From positions 5,876,501 to 5,940,500 of the forward strand of contig NZ_LT629703.1 of assembly GCF_900103365.1 (NCBI RefSeq): a stretch of DNA of 64,000 bases, written 5' to 3'. The notes below the pieces were generated by a model, which did no database searches, had not been told where the DNA came from, and worked only from the letters and a program-made list of their open reading frames with translations. Shown piece after piece: positions 15,330 to 24,081 of this stretch; position 1 is the first letter of the stretch, and each line of letters starts with the position of its first letter. The position numbers and the translations under genes are program-made. The stretch comes from Afipia sp. GAS231 (GTDB lineage Bacteria > Pseudomonadota > Alphaproteobacteria > Rhizobiales > Xanthobacteraceae).

Positions 15330-17126
15330 CTATCCCGTCGCCTCCCGATACCAGTCCTGCAGGTTGTCGAGGTCGTTGGCCCAGCCGCTCATCACCGGGC
15401 GCATCGAATTGGAGGAGGCGCCGACCTTGATGCGGTGCATCACGGGAATCATGGCGTTGTCCTGCCACATCAGGTCGTTGCACTTGATGTAGAGTTCCGC
15501 GCGCTTGACCGGGTCGATTTCGTTTTCCGCCGCATCGACCGCCGCGTCGTAATCCTTGTTGACCCAGCGCGGAAAATTCTGGCCCTGCCACTTGTTCTCC
15601 TTGGTGGCCACGTAGCGCGAATGATAGCGGCGCATCTGCAGGGCCGGATCGGGCTGCGTCATCGGGATCTGGAACATCTCGATGTCGGCGTAGAACTTGG
15701 AGTAGGTATCGGTATTGGCGACGTCGGAAGAGAAGAACACCGATGCGACGACCGATTTCAGTTCCACATCGATCCCGGCCTTCTGGCAGGCCTGCTTGAC
15801 GATGGCCTGGGTCTTCTGCCGCGGGCCGTTGGTCGAGGTCTGATAGAGCAGCTTCAGCTTCTTGCCGTCCTTCTCGCGGATGCCGTCGGCGCCCGGTTTC
15901 CATCCGGCCTCGTCGAGCAGCTTGCCCGCCTTCTCGATGCTGAACTCCCACGAGGTATTCTTGGAAACGAACGGTCCGGGCCCGTTGAGATAGTTGGCGG
16001 TGGTGCGGCCGGCGCGGCCGTAAATCACCTTCTGCACGGCGTCACGGTCGACCAGCAGCGACAGTGCTTTGCGCACCTTCGGATCGGACAGGATCGGATG
16101 CTTGGTCTTCATCGAGGAACGTTCGCCATCCACCTCGGTGTAGGGATCGGTGAAGTTGACGGCGATGAACTCGATGTCACCGCCGACCGCGTAAATGGTC
16201 TTGCCCTTGCCGCCCTTTTCGAGGCGCAGCAGGACCTCGTCCTCGACCTGCATGTTCCAGGCATAGTCATATTCGCCGGTCTGGATGATGGCGCGGGCCG
16301 CCGAGACGGCATCGCCGCCGCCCTTCAGTTCAATCGTGTCGAAGTAGGGCCGGTTGGCCATGTGATAGTCGGGATTGATCTCGCCGCGGATCAGGTCGCC
16401 CGGCTTGAACTCGACGAACTTGTAGGGGCCGGTACCGACCGGTTTCAGATTGTTCGGGGCCTCGCGGGATTTGGCGCCTTTATAGTCCGCGAACAGGTGT
16501 TTCGGGATGATGCAGCCGTAGCCGCCGACAAAGGCATTGGCCCAGAACGGGGTCGGGGTCTTGAACAGGACGCGGACGGTGAGGTCGTCGAGTTTCTCGA
16601 CCGTGGCATCGCCGAAAGAGCCGGTGCTCACCGCGGCGGTCGCGGGATCGGTGGCGTAGGCCCAGTTGAACACCACGTCGTCAGCGGTGAACGGCTTGCC
16701 ATCGTGCCATTTGACGCCGGGCTTGAGTTTCCAGGTTACCGATTTGGCGTCGGCGGCCAGGCCGCCGTTCTGGATCGAGGGAATTTCGGCGGCGAGGATC
16801 GGGTTGAGATGGCCGTCGACATCCCAGCTTGCGAGCGGCTCGTAGAAGATGCGCGAGGCGTCCTGGTCCTTGGTGCCGGTGGCAAAATGCGGATTGAGCA
16901 GGGTCGGCCCCTGCCACCACAACAGTTTGAGCGGGCCGCCGCCGCCACGCTTGGTCGGCGGGTACGCCGTGGAGGTCTGGGCCATCGCGACGCCGCCGAT
17001 GGCGAGAATTTGAGTGGCCATGGGGGCGGTGAGGCCAAGGGCGATCATGCGTTGAATGAAGCCGCGGCGATCCATGCGGCTGTCCTTCACCTCGTCGATC
17101 ATGGTACGCAGTTCGTTATCCAGCAT
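15330..17126 (-). CDS. Peptide-type ABC transporter substrate-binding protein, Tat-exported
   Basis: A 598-residue SBP_bac_5 family protein. A twin-arginine motif MDRRGFIQRMIALGL is followed by a hydrophobic stretch and GGVAMAQTS, so export is probably by Tat in the folded state. Family features include NPHFATGTKDQDASRIFYEPL, VTWKLKPGVKWHDGKPFTADDVVFNW and VGTGPYKFVEF. It supplies ligand to the permease and ATPases downstream. GAGGGG a few bases upstream supports the start. The ligand may be a peptide or other amide, given the amidohydrolase gene just upstream. Confidence 0.92.
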   Translation of the reverse strand: MLDNELRTMIDEVKDSRMDRRGFIQRMIALGLTAPMATQILAIGGVAMAQTSTAYPPTKRGGGGPLKLLWWQGPTLLNPHFATGTKDQDASRIFYEPLASWDVDGHLNPILAAEIPSIQNGGLAADAKSVTWKLKPGVKWHDGKPFTADDVVFNWAYATDPATAAVSTGSFGDATVEKLDDLTVRVLFKTPTPFWANAFVGGYGCIIPKHLFADYKGAKSREAPNNLKPVGTGPYKFVEFKPGDLIRGEINPDYHMANRPYFDTIELKGGGDAVSAARAIIQTGEYDYAWNMQVEDEVLLRLEKGGKGKTIYAVGGDIEFIAVNFTDPYTEVDGERSSMKTKHPILSDPKVRKALSLLVDRDAVQKVIYGRAGRTTANYLNGPGPFVSKNTSWEFSIEKAGKLLDEAGWKPGADGIREKDGKKLKLLYQTSTNGPRQKTQAIVKQACQKAGIDVELKSVVASVFFSSDVANTDTYSKFYADIEMFQIPMTQPDPALQMRRYHSRYVATKENKWQGQNFPRWVNKDYDAAVDAAENEIDPVKRAELYIKCNDLMWQDNAMIPVMHRIKVGASSNSMRPVMSGWANDLDNLQDWYREATG

Positions 17127-17157
17127 GGTTCCCCTCGTCCGGTTCGCGTCTCGTCAC

Positions 17158-17178
17158 GGCGCACCGCGGGGGTGCGCC
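17158..17178 (-). promoter_or_regulatory. Stem-loop in the leader of the ABC importer operon
   Basis: GGCGCACC (17158-17165) and GGTGCGCC (17171-17178) form a perfect 8-bp stem with a 5-nt loop, 32 bases upstream of the binding-protein start and downstream of the amidohydrolase gene. It has no U-run. It could end or attenuate the upstream transcript or stabilise the operon mRNA. Confidence 0.35.
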
Positions 17179-17392
17179 GGGTATGCCTTTGGCAGATGGC
17201 AATAGATGGCACACCAAATGCCTCGAACGTCAACGTCTGGCCTGCGACAATCCAGATCGTGGGGCGTGGATTTTGGTGATCGCTTGGGCAGAAGGACGCT
17301 GCGGCGCACACGGCTTCGGCAAACCACGGGTATCCCGGGGCCAAACGCGTTCCAGACTGCAAAAAATTTGTTCGCCGGGCTATCTGACCAGA

Positions 17393-18811
17393 TCAGCCCA
17401 GCGACATGTCCAATGGCGGCGCCACACTGTCCGGCATCGGGCAGACATAGGGTGTGCGGGCGGTGCGCTTCTTCAGGTCGGCCTTGGCGGCGGCGATCAA
17501 GGTCGGCTCGGTCAGCGCCTTGATGCCGAGTCCGGCCATTGCCTTCGCGGCCTGCACCATCGCCTTGTGGGCGGCCGGGGTCTTGCCCTGCGCCACCACC
17601 TGCCAGGTGTGCAAGGGGGTGCCGATCGCGATCGTCGGGGCGTGGACCTGCACGGTCGGCACCACCCAGCTGACGTCGCCGACATCGGTCGAACCGATCT
17701 GCGGATTGCGCTTGGCATCCATTGGAACCAAAAAATCGGCCAGCGGCCGGTCGGTGGGGTCCATGCCGATCGTGTAATAGACGCTGGCGATGTCCTTGTC
17801 TGATAGCGTCGACTGGATCTTGGCGGCGAAATCCTTGTCGGCCTCGTCGAAATGCGGCGGGCCGAGTTCCTGCATGATGCCATGCAGCGCTTCCTCGAGC
17901 GGGGTGTTGAACAGGATGTTGGAGACGGCGGAAATGATCCGCATCTCGACCTTGGTCTCGGTCATCATCGCCGCGCCCTGCGCGACCTTGTGGACGCGCG
18001 CCACCAGTTCGTTCATGCCGGGAAGGTCGCGGGCGCGGATCGAATAGCGCACGCGGGCATGGGCCTGCACCACGTTGGGCGCAATGCCGCCGGTGTCGAG
18101 CACGGCATAATGAATGCGGGCGTCGCTCGGCATGTGCTCGCGCATATAGTTGACGCCGACACTCATCAGTTCCACCGCGTCGAGCGCGCTGCGGCCGAGA
18201 TGCGGCGAAGCTGCGGCATGCGAGGTGCGGCCGGTGAAGATGAAGTCGGCGCGGGTATTGGCGAGCGACGGCGTCACCACGACTTCCCAGAAGCTCGACG
18301 GATGCCAGGTGATGGCGATGTCGGCGTCCTCGAAAGCTCCGGAGCGCACCATGAAGGCTTTCGCGGCACCGCCTTCTTCCGCGGGGCAGCCGTAATAGCG
18401 CACGCGGCCGGGCACCTTGTTGGCGGCAAGCCAGTCCTTCACGGCGGTGGCAGCAAGCAAGGCCGCGGAGCCGAGCAGATTGTGGCCGCAGCCGTGGCCG
18501 TGGCCGCCGGCTTCGATCGGGCGATGTTCCGCCACGCCGGCTTCCTGGCTGAGGCCCGGCAGCGCGTCATACTCGCCAAGGAAAGCGATGACCGGGCCGC
18601 CTTCGCCCGCTTCGCCCATCAAGGCGGTGGGAATGCCGGCGACCTTCTCGGTGATGCGGAAACCCTGATGGCGCAGCTCGGCCAGATGTTCGGCCGACGA
18701 GCGCGCCTCGGTGTAACACACCTCCGGCATCGCCCAGACCCTGTCGGCGAGGGCGACGAAACGCGGCTTGATGGTGTCGACGCCACGCCAGATGTCACTG
18801 CGGTTATCCAT
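17393..18811 (-). CDS. M20 family amidohydrolase (AbgB-like)
   Basis: A 472-residue M20 metallopeptidase-fold hydrolase with GEYDALPG, GHGHGCGHNLLG (metal-binding histidines), PAEEGGAAKAFMVRSGAF and the dimerisation-domain segment FTGRTSHAAASPHLGRSALDAVELM. Its length and motifs fit the aminobenzoyl-glutamate utilisation protein B group, which cleaves amide bonds of acyl- or aryl-amino acids. It lies upstream of and parallel to the peptide-type ABC importer (267-bp gap), suggesting that the imported ligand is its substrate. ATG 18811 is used; an upstream in-frame ATG at 18850 has no good binding site. Confidence 0.87.
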   Translation of the reverse strand: MDNRSDIWRGVDTIKPRFVALADRVWAMPEVCYTEARSSAEHLAELRHQGFRITEKVAGIPTALMGEAGEGGPVIAFLGEYDALPGLSQEAGVAEHRPIEAGGHGHGCGHNLLGSAALLAATAVKDWLAANKVPGRVRYYGCPAEEGGAAKAFMVRSGAFEDADIAITWHPSSFWEVVVTPSLANTRADFIFTGRTSHAAASPHLGRSALDAVELMSVGVNYMREHMPSDARIHYAVLDTGGIAPNVVQAHARVRYSIRARDLPGMNELVARVHKVAQGAAMMTETKVEMRIISAVSNILFNTPLEEALHGIMQELGPPHFDEADKDFAAKIQSTLSDKDIASVYYTIGMDPTDRPLADFLVPMDAKRNPQIGSTDVGDVSWVVPTVQVHAPTIAIGTPLHTWQVVAQGKTPAAHKAMVQAAKAMAGLGIKALTEPTLIAAAKADLKKRTARTPYVCPMPDSVAPPLDMSLG

Positions 18812-18931
18812 CGTCAGATCCCGATCTTTAACTCGATGTAAGGATTGCAATTATTATCAGCTTCGCCGGATCGCGCCTAGCGCCTGGCAGTGGCATCAGC
18901 CATGCGGCCCCGTTCAACTCTCGCTGATTTG

Positions 18932-19687
18932 CTACACCCGCGGCCGCAGCGACCGTTGCATGTCCATCGTATAGGTGTAGCGGCCCTCGGGATGGGTGGT
19001 GACCGTGACCTCGAACAGTTCCTCGCGCTTGCCGTAATAGCGGCGCACCATGGTCAGCGCCGGCGATCCCGGCTTGACCTGGAGCGGCTTGGCGAGTTTT
19101 GCCGGCATGCCGCGCGCGAACACTTCGAGCTGGGCATATTCGATGGTCTCGCCGTACATCTTGGCAATCTGCTCATGCACCGGCGTCCGGCCGTGGTCCT
19201 TGCGGTCGACGACGCCGGCAAATTTCCGCAGCACGTAGATTTCGGTCCAGCCGAGCGGGGCTGCAAATTCGTCCGAGCGGCGGACCGCCTCGATCAGGAA
19301 CCAGTGCTTGCCGGGTTCACATTTCAGTAACGCTGCGAGCTTGCGGTCGGCCACGATCTCGCTCGAACGCACCACCTGACGATAGGTCTCGTTGGAATAG
19401 CGCAGCCATTCCGTCAGCGACTTGACGCTGTGGGTGAACAGCACCGGCGGCTCAGTGGCGATGACCACGGAGCCGAGGCCGGCGCGGCGCACGATCAGGC
19501 CCTGCTCGGTGATGATGCGCAGCGCCTCGCGCACGGTCTGCCGGCTCGCCGCATGGCGCGCCATCAAGTCGGTCTCGGTCGGCAACAGGTCGCCGACCGG
19601 ATACTTGCCGAGCCGGATCGCCTTCTGCAGTTCGGCTGCGATGTCGCGGTAGCGCGTGGTCTTGCGAGCTTCCTTCTTACTGGCCAT
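18932..19687 (-). CDS. GntR family transcriptional regulator (HutC/UTRA type)
   Basis: A 251-residue regulator. The winged helix at 10-78 includes LPTETDLMARHAASRQTVREALRIITEQGLI, followed by a UTRA-type effector domain (residues ~95-245) ending EVTVTTHPEGRYTYTMDMQ. It overlaps the oxidoreductase gene before it by 11 bp and is last in a four-gene operon with the TTT binding protein, so it probably controls that operon and the divergent genes at 22650. Its ligand is unknown. Confidence 0.87.
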   Translation of the reverse strand: MASKKEARKTTRYRDIAAELQKAIRLGKYPVGDLLPTETDLMARHAASRQTVREALRIITEQGLIVRRAGLGSVVIATEPPVLFTHSVKSLTEWLRYSNETYRQVVRSSEIVADRKLAALLKCEPGKHWFLIEAVRRSDEFAAPLGWTEIYVLRKFAGVVDRKDHGRTPVHEQIAKMYGETIEYAQLEVFARGMPAKLAKPLQVKPGSPALTMVRRYYGKREELFEVTVTTHPEGRYTYTMDMQRSLRPRV

Positions 19688-20651
19688 CGCATCGCACCGG
19701 CTGGCCCGACTTCATCGAGGCGAGGGCGGCCTCGAACGCCGCGAGCGTCGCCAGCACGTCGGCTTCCGGCACCGGATATGGCCGCCTGCCTTCGACGGCA
19801 TCGGTGAACGCGTCGAGTTCGGCGCGCAGCACATCTGTTGTCGGAAGGGTGTGTCGCATCGGCTTGCTGCCGGACACCCGCCTGATCAAGGTCGTTTCAT
19901 CCAGCACTTCGGCGGACCCCTTGGTTCCGAACACATGCACCCGCCAGAAAAACGGCGTCGCCCGGATCGTCGACAGCGTCCCGGTGACGCCGTTGACAAA
20001 ATCCATCATCAGCATGGCGGAGTCCAGCGGCGGCGGACCCGGTTCGCGGGAATGTAGCTGGGCCGAGATCTGTCGCACCGGCCCGAGCAAGCTGACAAAG
20101 GCGTCCAGCACATGAAGGCCGGCGCCGGTCAGCCCGCCGCCCGGCGATTCGGCTTCCGACAATCGCCAGCCCGCGGTGATGCTTTGCGAGTTCTCGTTGC
20201 TGTTATGGCCTTCGACGTGGAGCAGGGTGCCGAGCTCGCCGCTGGCGACGATCTCGCGCAACGCGCGCAGTGAGGGCCAGAAGCGCCGGTTGTGTCCGAC
20301 CGCAAGCAGGACACCGGCCTTGCGGCAGGCGCCGAACATCCGCGCGGCATCGGCGCGATGCAGCGCCAACGGCTTTTCGCAGAACACCTGCTTGCTCGCT
20401 GTGGCGCAGGCGATCACCTGCGCCGGATGCAGCGAGTGCGGCGTCGCCAGCAGCACCGCTTGGATCGCGGGATCTGTCAGGATGGAATCGAGGGTGGGTG
20501 AAAGATCGAGGTGATGCCGGTTGCAGAACTCCCGCGCCGCTTCGACATCAGGTTCGACGGCACGGACGATCTTCAACCGGTCGTGGCCGCTGGCGGCTTC
20601 CACGATATTGCGGCCCCAGCGGCCGAGGCCGACGATGGCGGCGGCTATCAT
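19677..20651 (-). CDS. Gfo/Idh/MocA family NAD(P)-dependent oxidoreductase
   Basis: A 324-residue dehydrogenase: N-terminal nucleotide fold AAAIVGLGRWGRNIVEAASG, family motif VFCEKPLALHRADAARM, and a C-terminal alpha/beta domain. The family oxidises or reduces sugars, cyclitols and related hydroxy compounds. Its start overlaps the stop of the upstream dehydrogenase by 4 bp, and its end overlaps the GntR gene, indicating one transcript. Confidence 0.87.
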   Translation of the reverse strand: MIAAAIVGLGRWGRNIVEAASGHDRLKIVRAVEPDVEAAREFCNRHHLDLSPTLDSILTDPAIQAVLLATPHSLHPAQVIACATASKQVFCEKPLALHRADAARMFGACRKAGVLLAVGHNRRFWPSLRALREIVASGELGTLLHVEGHNSNENSQSITAGWRLSEAESPGGGLTGAGLHVLDAFVSLLGPVRQISAQLHSREPGPPPLDSAMLMMDFVNGVTGTLSTIRATPFFWRVHVFGTKGSAEVLDETTLIRRVSGSKPMRHTLPTTDVLRAELDAFTDAVEGRRPYPVPEADVLATLAAFEAALASMKSGQPVRCDGQ

Positions 20652-21523
20652 CTGACAACCTCTGATGAAAGCCGCTGGCGGATCGCTTCGATGACGGCGG
20701 CGCTGTCGCGCTCCGGTCCTTCGAGCGCGATGGCCGCACGCAGCAGATCGGCCTGGGCTTCGGTGATGGCGAGATGCAGACCGCGTTGCCGGGCCTCGTG
20801 CAGGATCAATTCGGCGTCCTTCAGGGTTTGCGCGATATGCGACTGCGGCCGAAAATCCCGGCTCAGCATTTTCTCACCCTTGGTGTCCATCACGCGCGAA
20901 TAGGCCGCGGATTGCTGCGCCGCGGCCAGGAAAGCCCGTCCATCCAGCCCCAGCCGCTCCGCAAACACAATGCCTTCGGCGAGCGCCGCCCGGTTATTCT
21001 GCAGGATCAGATTGATCGCGAGCTTGGTCCGGCTGGCATCGCCTATCCTGTCGACCCGGATACGGCGCGGACAGAGCACGGCAAGCAGCGTGTTCAGCGC
21101 TTCGGTCTCTCCTGCGACCAGTGCGGTGGCTGCGCCGTCCCTGACTTCGGCGCTGGTGCCCGAAATCGGCGCTTCGATGAAGGCAAAGCCGGTGCTGGCC
21201 GCGCACGCCGCAATCCGGACGATCTCGTCGGGCGCGCAGGTCGTCGTGCAGATCAATGCGGGACGTGAGCGACCTTGTTCGAACTCGCCGAGCAGAGTCT
21301 CGACCTGAGCGCCGTCATAGACTGCGATGACGATCGCGCGCGATCGGCCGGCGAGATCGGTCGCCGACGCGGCAACCTCTCCGCCGGCGTCCCTGAACTG
21401 CGCGCATTTGGCCGGCGCGATGTCGAAACCAAGCACGCCGAAGCCTGCGCCGGCGAGGCGTTCGGCCAGCGCCGTTCCCATCAGGCCGAGCCCGGCTACC
21501 CCGATGCGCGTCTGTCGCGACAT
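20648..21523 (-). CDS. 3-hydroxyisobutyrate dehydrogenase family oxidoreductase
   Basis: A 291-residue beta-hydroxyacid dehydrogenase: GVAGLGLMGTALAERLAGAGFGVLGFD (NAD(P) fold), FIEAPISGTSAEVRDGAATALVAG (substrate-binding motif) and TKLAINLILQNNRAALAEG with the catalytic lysine. It starts immediately after the stop of the TTT binding-protein gene and overlaps the next gene. A role in oxidising an imported hydroxycarboxylate fits the context. Confidence 0.88.
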   Translation of the reverse strand: MSRQTRIGVAGLGLMGTALAERLAGAGFGVLGFDIAPAKCAQFRDAGGEVAASATDLAGRSRAIVIAVYDGAQVETLLGEFEQGRSRPALICTTTCAPDEIVRIAACAASTGFAFIEAPISGTSAEVRDGAATALVAGETEALNTLLAVLCPRRIRVDRIGDASRTKLAINLILQNNRAALAEGIVFAERLGLDGRAFLAAAQQSAAYSRVMDTKGEKMLSRDFRPQSHIAQTLKDAELILHEARQRGLHLAITEAQADLLRAAIALEGPERDSAAVIEAIRQRLSSEVVR

Positions 21524-22486
21524 CTATTTCGCTTCGATGCCGGCGGCCTTGGCCGCTTCGGTCCAACGGATGATTTCGCTCTGGACGAAGCTGCCGAACT
21601 CGGCCGGCGGCATCGTCGACACGATCATGCCGAGACCTGCGAGCTTCTCGCGGGTTGCCGGCGCGGACAGGATTTTTTCGCTGGCGGCATAGAGCTTGTT
21701 GACAACAGGCGCCGGCGTATTGGCGGGCGCCAGCAGCCCGTACCAGATGGTGGCCTCGAAGCCCGGCATCACGTCAGCGAGCGGCGGCAGGTCCGGCGTC
21801 AGCTCGTTTCGCGTCGGCGACGTCACCCCGATGCCGCGCAGCGTGCCGCCCTGCATCTGCGGGATCGCCACCGAGAAGTCCGCGAAGGCGAGATCGATCA
21901 CGCCGGCGATCACGTCGGTGACGGCCAGCGGCACGCCGCGATACGCCGCCGAGACGATCGATATCCCGCCGCGGCTCTGTAGTTGCGCGTTCGATATTTG
22001 CGACGCGCCGGAGCCGTAGCCCGCCGTCATGTTCGGATGGGTTTTTGCGTAGGCCATGAACTGCGGCAGGTCCTTTGCCGGGAAATTGGGATTGACCAGC
22101 AGCACCATCGCCGTCGTGACCGTCCGGAGGACGGGCGTAAAATCCTTGGCCGGATCGTAGGGCAGGTTCTTCAGCATCGCGACATTGCTGGCCTGGGTGG
22201 TGTTGGTTCCCATCAGCAGCGTGTAGCCATCGGGCTGGGCGCGCGCGACTTCCTGGGCACCGATGCTGCCGAGCGCGCCACTGCGGTTCTCGATCACGAC
22301 GGTCTGTCCCAGCACATCCTGCAACTGCTGGCCGAGCAGCCGTGCGACCTGGTCCGGGCCGGCGCCGGCCGGGAACGGCACGATGATCTTGATCTGGCGC
22401 GACGGATAATCGTCCGCGGCGTTGGCCGGCGAGCCCATAAGGCCGAGCAGGATCGCGGCGGCAACGGCACCCAAAGACAGTTTCAT
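21524..22486 (-). CDS. Tripartite tricarboxylate transporter (TTT/Bug) substrate-binding protein
   Basis: A 320-residue periplasmic binding protein with a signal peptide (MKLSLGAVAAAILLGLMGSPANA) and the Bug/TctC hallmarks DYPSRQIKIIVPFPAGAGPDQVARLL, VVIENRSGALGSIGAQEVARAQPDGYTLLMG and YGLLAPANTPAPVVNKL. No TctA/TctB membrane genes lie in the window, so the membrane partner is elsewhere, as is usual for Bug proteins. It is first in the operon leading to the GntR gene. Confidence 0.9.
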   Translation of the reverse strand: MKLSLGAVAAAILLGLMGSPANAADDYPSRQIKIIVPFPAGAGPDQVARLLGQQLQDVLGQTVVIENRSGALGSIGAQEVARAQPDGYTLLMGTNTTQASNVAMLKNLPYDPAKDFTPVLRTVTTAMVLLVNPNFPAKDLPQFMAYAKTHPNMTAGYGSGASQISNAQLQSRGGISIVSAAYRGVPLAVTDVIAGVIDLAFADFSVAIPQMQGGTLRGIGVTSPTRNELTPDLPPLADVMPGFEATIWYGLLAPANTPAPVVNKLYAASEKILSAPATREKLAGLGMIVSTMPPAEFGSFVQSEIIRWTEAAKAAGIEAK

Positions 22487-22539
22487 CGCGTGCTCCCGGT
22501 ATTTATCGGCGGGATCTCTCTCTCGGACCCGTCCAAAAC

Positions 22540-22553
22540 TTTATACGGACAAA
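22540..22553. promoter_or_regulatory. Operator-like element, copy 1
   Basis: TTTATACGGACAAA lies 54 bp upstream of the TTT binding-protein gene. A near-identical inverted copy is at 22615-22628 (13 of 14 bases). Confidence 0.45.
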
Positions 22554-22614
22554 TGGAGCCGCCGCAACAACAATGCAGCGAAATGAGCTATCCCTGTCCA
22601 GTCGAACCTGTATA

Positions 22615-22628
22615 TTTGACCGTATAAA
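22615..22628. promoter_or_regulatory. Operator-like element, copy 2 (inverted)
   Basis: TTTGACCGTATAAA, the reverse complement of TTTATACGGTCAAA, lies 22 bp before the GTG start at 22650. With the copy at 22540 it brackets the divergent promoter region, a plausible binding pair for the operon's own GntR regulator. Confidence 0.45.
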
Positions 22629-22649
22629 TCGTTCACCGGGAGCCCAAAC

Positions 22650-23051
22650 GTGGACACCAGCGAAATGTACGCGCGCGGCTTGCGCCGGCGCAAGGCGATG
22701 TTCGGCGACGCCGACGTCGAGAAACGAATGGCAGCGGCCGGCGAATTCGGCGCGCCGCTGCAGAACATCATCAACGCCTATGTCTACGGCGACGTCTGGG
22801 AACGCGCTGGTCTGTCCAGCGACATTCGCAGCCTGGTGATGCTGGGCATCACCGCGGCGAGCGGCAAGCCGGCGGAATTTCGCGTTCATGCCCAGGGCGC
22901 GCTGGCGAACGGATGCACCAAGGAGCAGGTGCAGGATGTGCTGCTGCTGGTGGCGATGTATTGCGGCGTGCCGGCGGCAATCGAGACCAACCGGATCGCG
23001 GCGGAGATTTTCGGCGAAGCGCCGGCGTCCGACCCGGCGACCAAAGCCTAG
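22650..23051 (+). CDS. Carboxymuconolactone decarboxylase (CMD/AhpD-like) family protein
   Basis: A 133-residue all-helical CMD-fold protein: FGAPLQNIINAYVYGDVWERAGLSSDIRSLVMLGITAASGKPAEFRVHAQGALANGCTKEQ is divided into typical family segments (NxYxYGxVW, RSLVxxGI, LxxHxxxAL). It resembles PcaC rather than AhpD because the CxxC pair is missing. GTG 22650 has GGGAG 7 bases upstream. It is followed after 13 bp by an amidohydrolase gene and is divergent from the TTT operon. Confidence 0.85.
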   Translation: MDTSEMYARGLRRRKAMFGDADVEKRMAAAGEFGAPLQNIINAYVYGDVWERAGLSSDIRSLVMLGITAASGKPAEFRVHAQGALANGCTKEQVQDVLLLVAMYCGVPAAIETNRIAAEIFGEAPASDPATKA

Positions 23052-23064
23052 AAAAATTCAACGA

Positions 23065-23961
23065 ATGCGAATGAAATCTGTTCCGACCATCGATGCCCAC
23101 CATCACATCTGGCGGCTGAACGATCTGCCCTGGCTTTCGGGGCCGCAGGTGCCGCGCATCTTCGGACCCTATCAGCCGATCTGCCGCGACTATCCGATCT
23201 CGGAATACCGCAGCGACACGGCCGGCTGCGATATCGTCAAATCGATCTACATCCAGACCAACTGGCCGGCCGGGAAAAGCTACGACGAGGCGCGCTGGGT
23301 GCAGTCGGTGTCTGATGAGACGGGCTGGCCTCATGCCAATGTCGCGCATGCCGACCTCGCCGATCCGGACGCCGGTTCGCTGCTGAAGCGTCTGGCTGAT
23401 TTGCCGGCGACGCGCGGAATTCGCCAGCAACTGCATTGGCACGAAAATCCGCAATACCGCTTTGCGCCGCGACCCGATGTCATGAAGGACGCCGATTGGC
23501 GCCGCGGACTGGCGCGCCTTTCCGATCACGGCCTGCTGTTCGAGCTGCAGATCTTTGCGAGCCAAATGGCCGATGGCGCGGAGCTTGCGCGTGGGTTCCC
23601 GGACACGGTGTTCGTGCTCGAACATGCCGGCATGCTGGAAGACATGTCGCCCGTGGGCTGGCAGCTCTGGCGCGACGGTATGGCCCGGCTTTCGCAATGC
23701 CGCAATGTCAACGTCAAGCTCTCCGGGCTCGGCACCTTCGTCCACGCCTGCCGCGACGACGTGATCGGGCCGATCGTCAAGGAAACCGTCGCCCTGTTCG
23801 GTGCGGATCGTTGCCTCTTCGGCAGCAACTTTCCGATCGAGAAGCTGTGGACGGATTACGGCACGTTGTATCGCACCTTCCGTGAGGCGATCGCATATCT
23901 CAGCGAGGCAGAGCAGGCGGCGATCCTGCATGACACGGCGTCGCGGCTTTATCGTATTTGA
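23065..23961 (+). CDS. Amidohydrolase family protein (2-pyrone-4,6-dicarboxylate lactonase-like)
   Basis: A 298-residue TIM-barrel metal hydrolase of the amidohydrolase_2 group. It has the metal motif DAHHHIWRL near the N terminus, HADLADPDAGSLLKRL, RQQLHWHENP, EHAGMLEDMS and the C-terminal FGSNFPIEKLW with the catalytic Asp position replaced by Asn in SNFP. ATG 23065 (or 23071) follows the CMD gene closely. The family hydrolyses lactones or decarboxylates aromatic acids, which suits a catabolic pair with the CMD-like protein. The true substrate is unknown. Confidence 0.85.
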   Translation: MRMKSVPTIDAHHHIWRLNDLPWLSGPQVPRIFGPYQPICRDYPISEYRSDTAGCDIVKSIYIQTNWPAGKSYDEARWVQSVSDETGWPHANVAHADLADPDAGSLLKRLADLPATRGIRQQLHWHENPQYRFAPRPDVMKDADWRRGLARLSDHGLLFELQIFASQMADGAELARGFPDTVFVLEHAGMLEDMSPVGWQLWRDGMARLSQCRNVNVKLSGLGTFVHACRDDVIGPIVKETVALFGADRCLFGSNFPIEKLWTDYGTLYRTFREAIAYLSEAEQAAILHDTASRLYRI

Positions 23962-23975
23962 AGCCGCTATCTCGG

Positions 23976-24060
23976 CGTCATTGCGAGGAGCGTCAGCGAC
24001 AAAGCAATCGAGACTTTCTTTGGTGATGCATGGATTGCTTCGCTTCGCTCGCAATGAGGG
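23976..24060. repeat. REP-like element, family A copy 1
   Basis: It begins CGTCATTGCGAGGAGCG and ends GATTGCTTCGCTTCGCTCGC followed by AATGAGGG, so its ends are inverted relative to each other. The same ends occur at 61564-61643. It fills the gap between two convergent genes. Confidence 0.65.
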
Positions 24061-24081
24061 TGAGAGAGCTTGCCAGGTCGC

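Noticed and set aside
15435..17279. A 614-codon open frame on the plus strand
   Set aside because: It is antisense to the peptide-binding protein gene, whose Tat signal and family motifs are clear.
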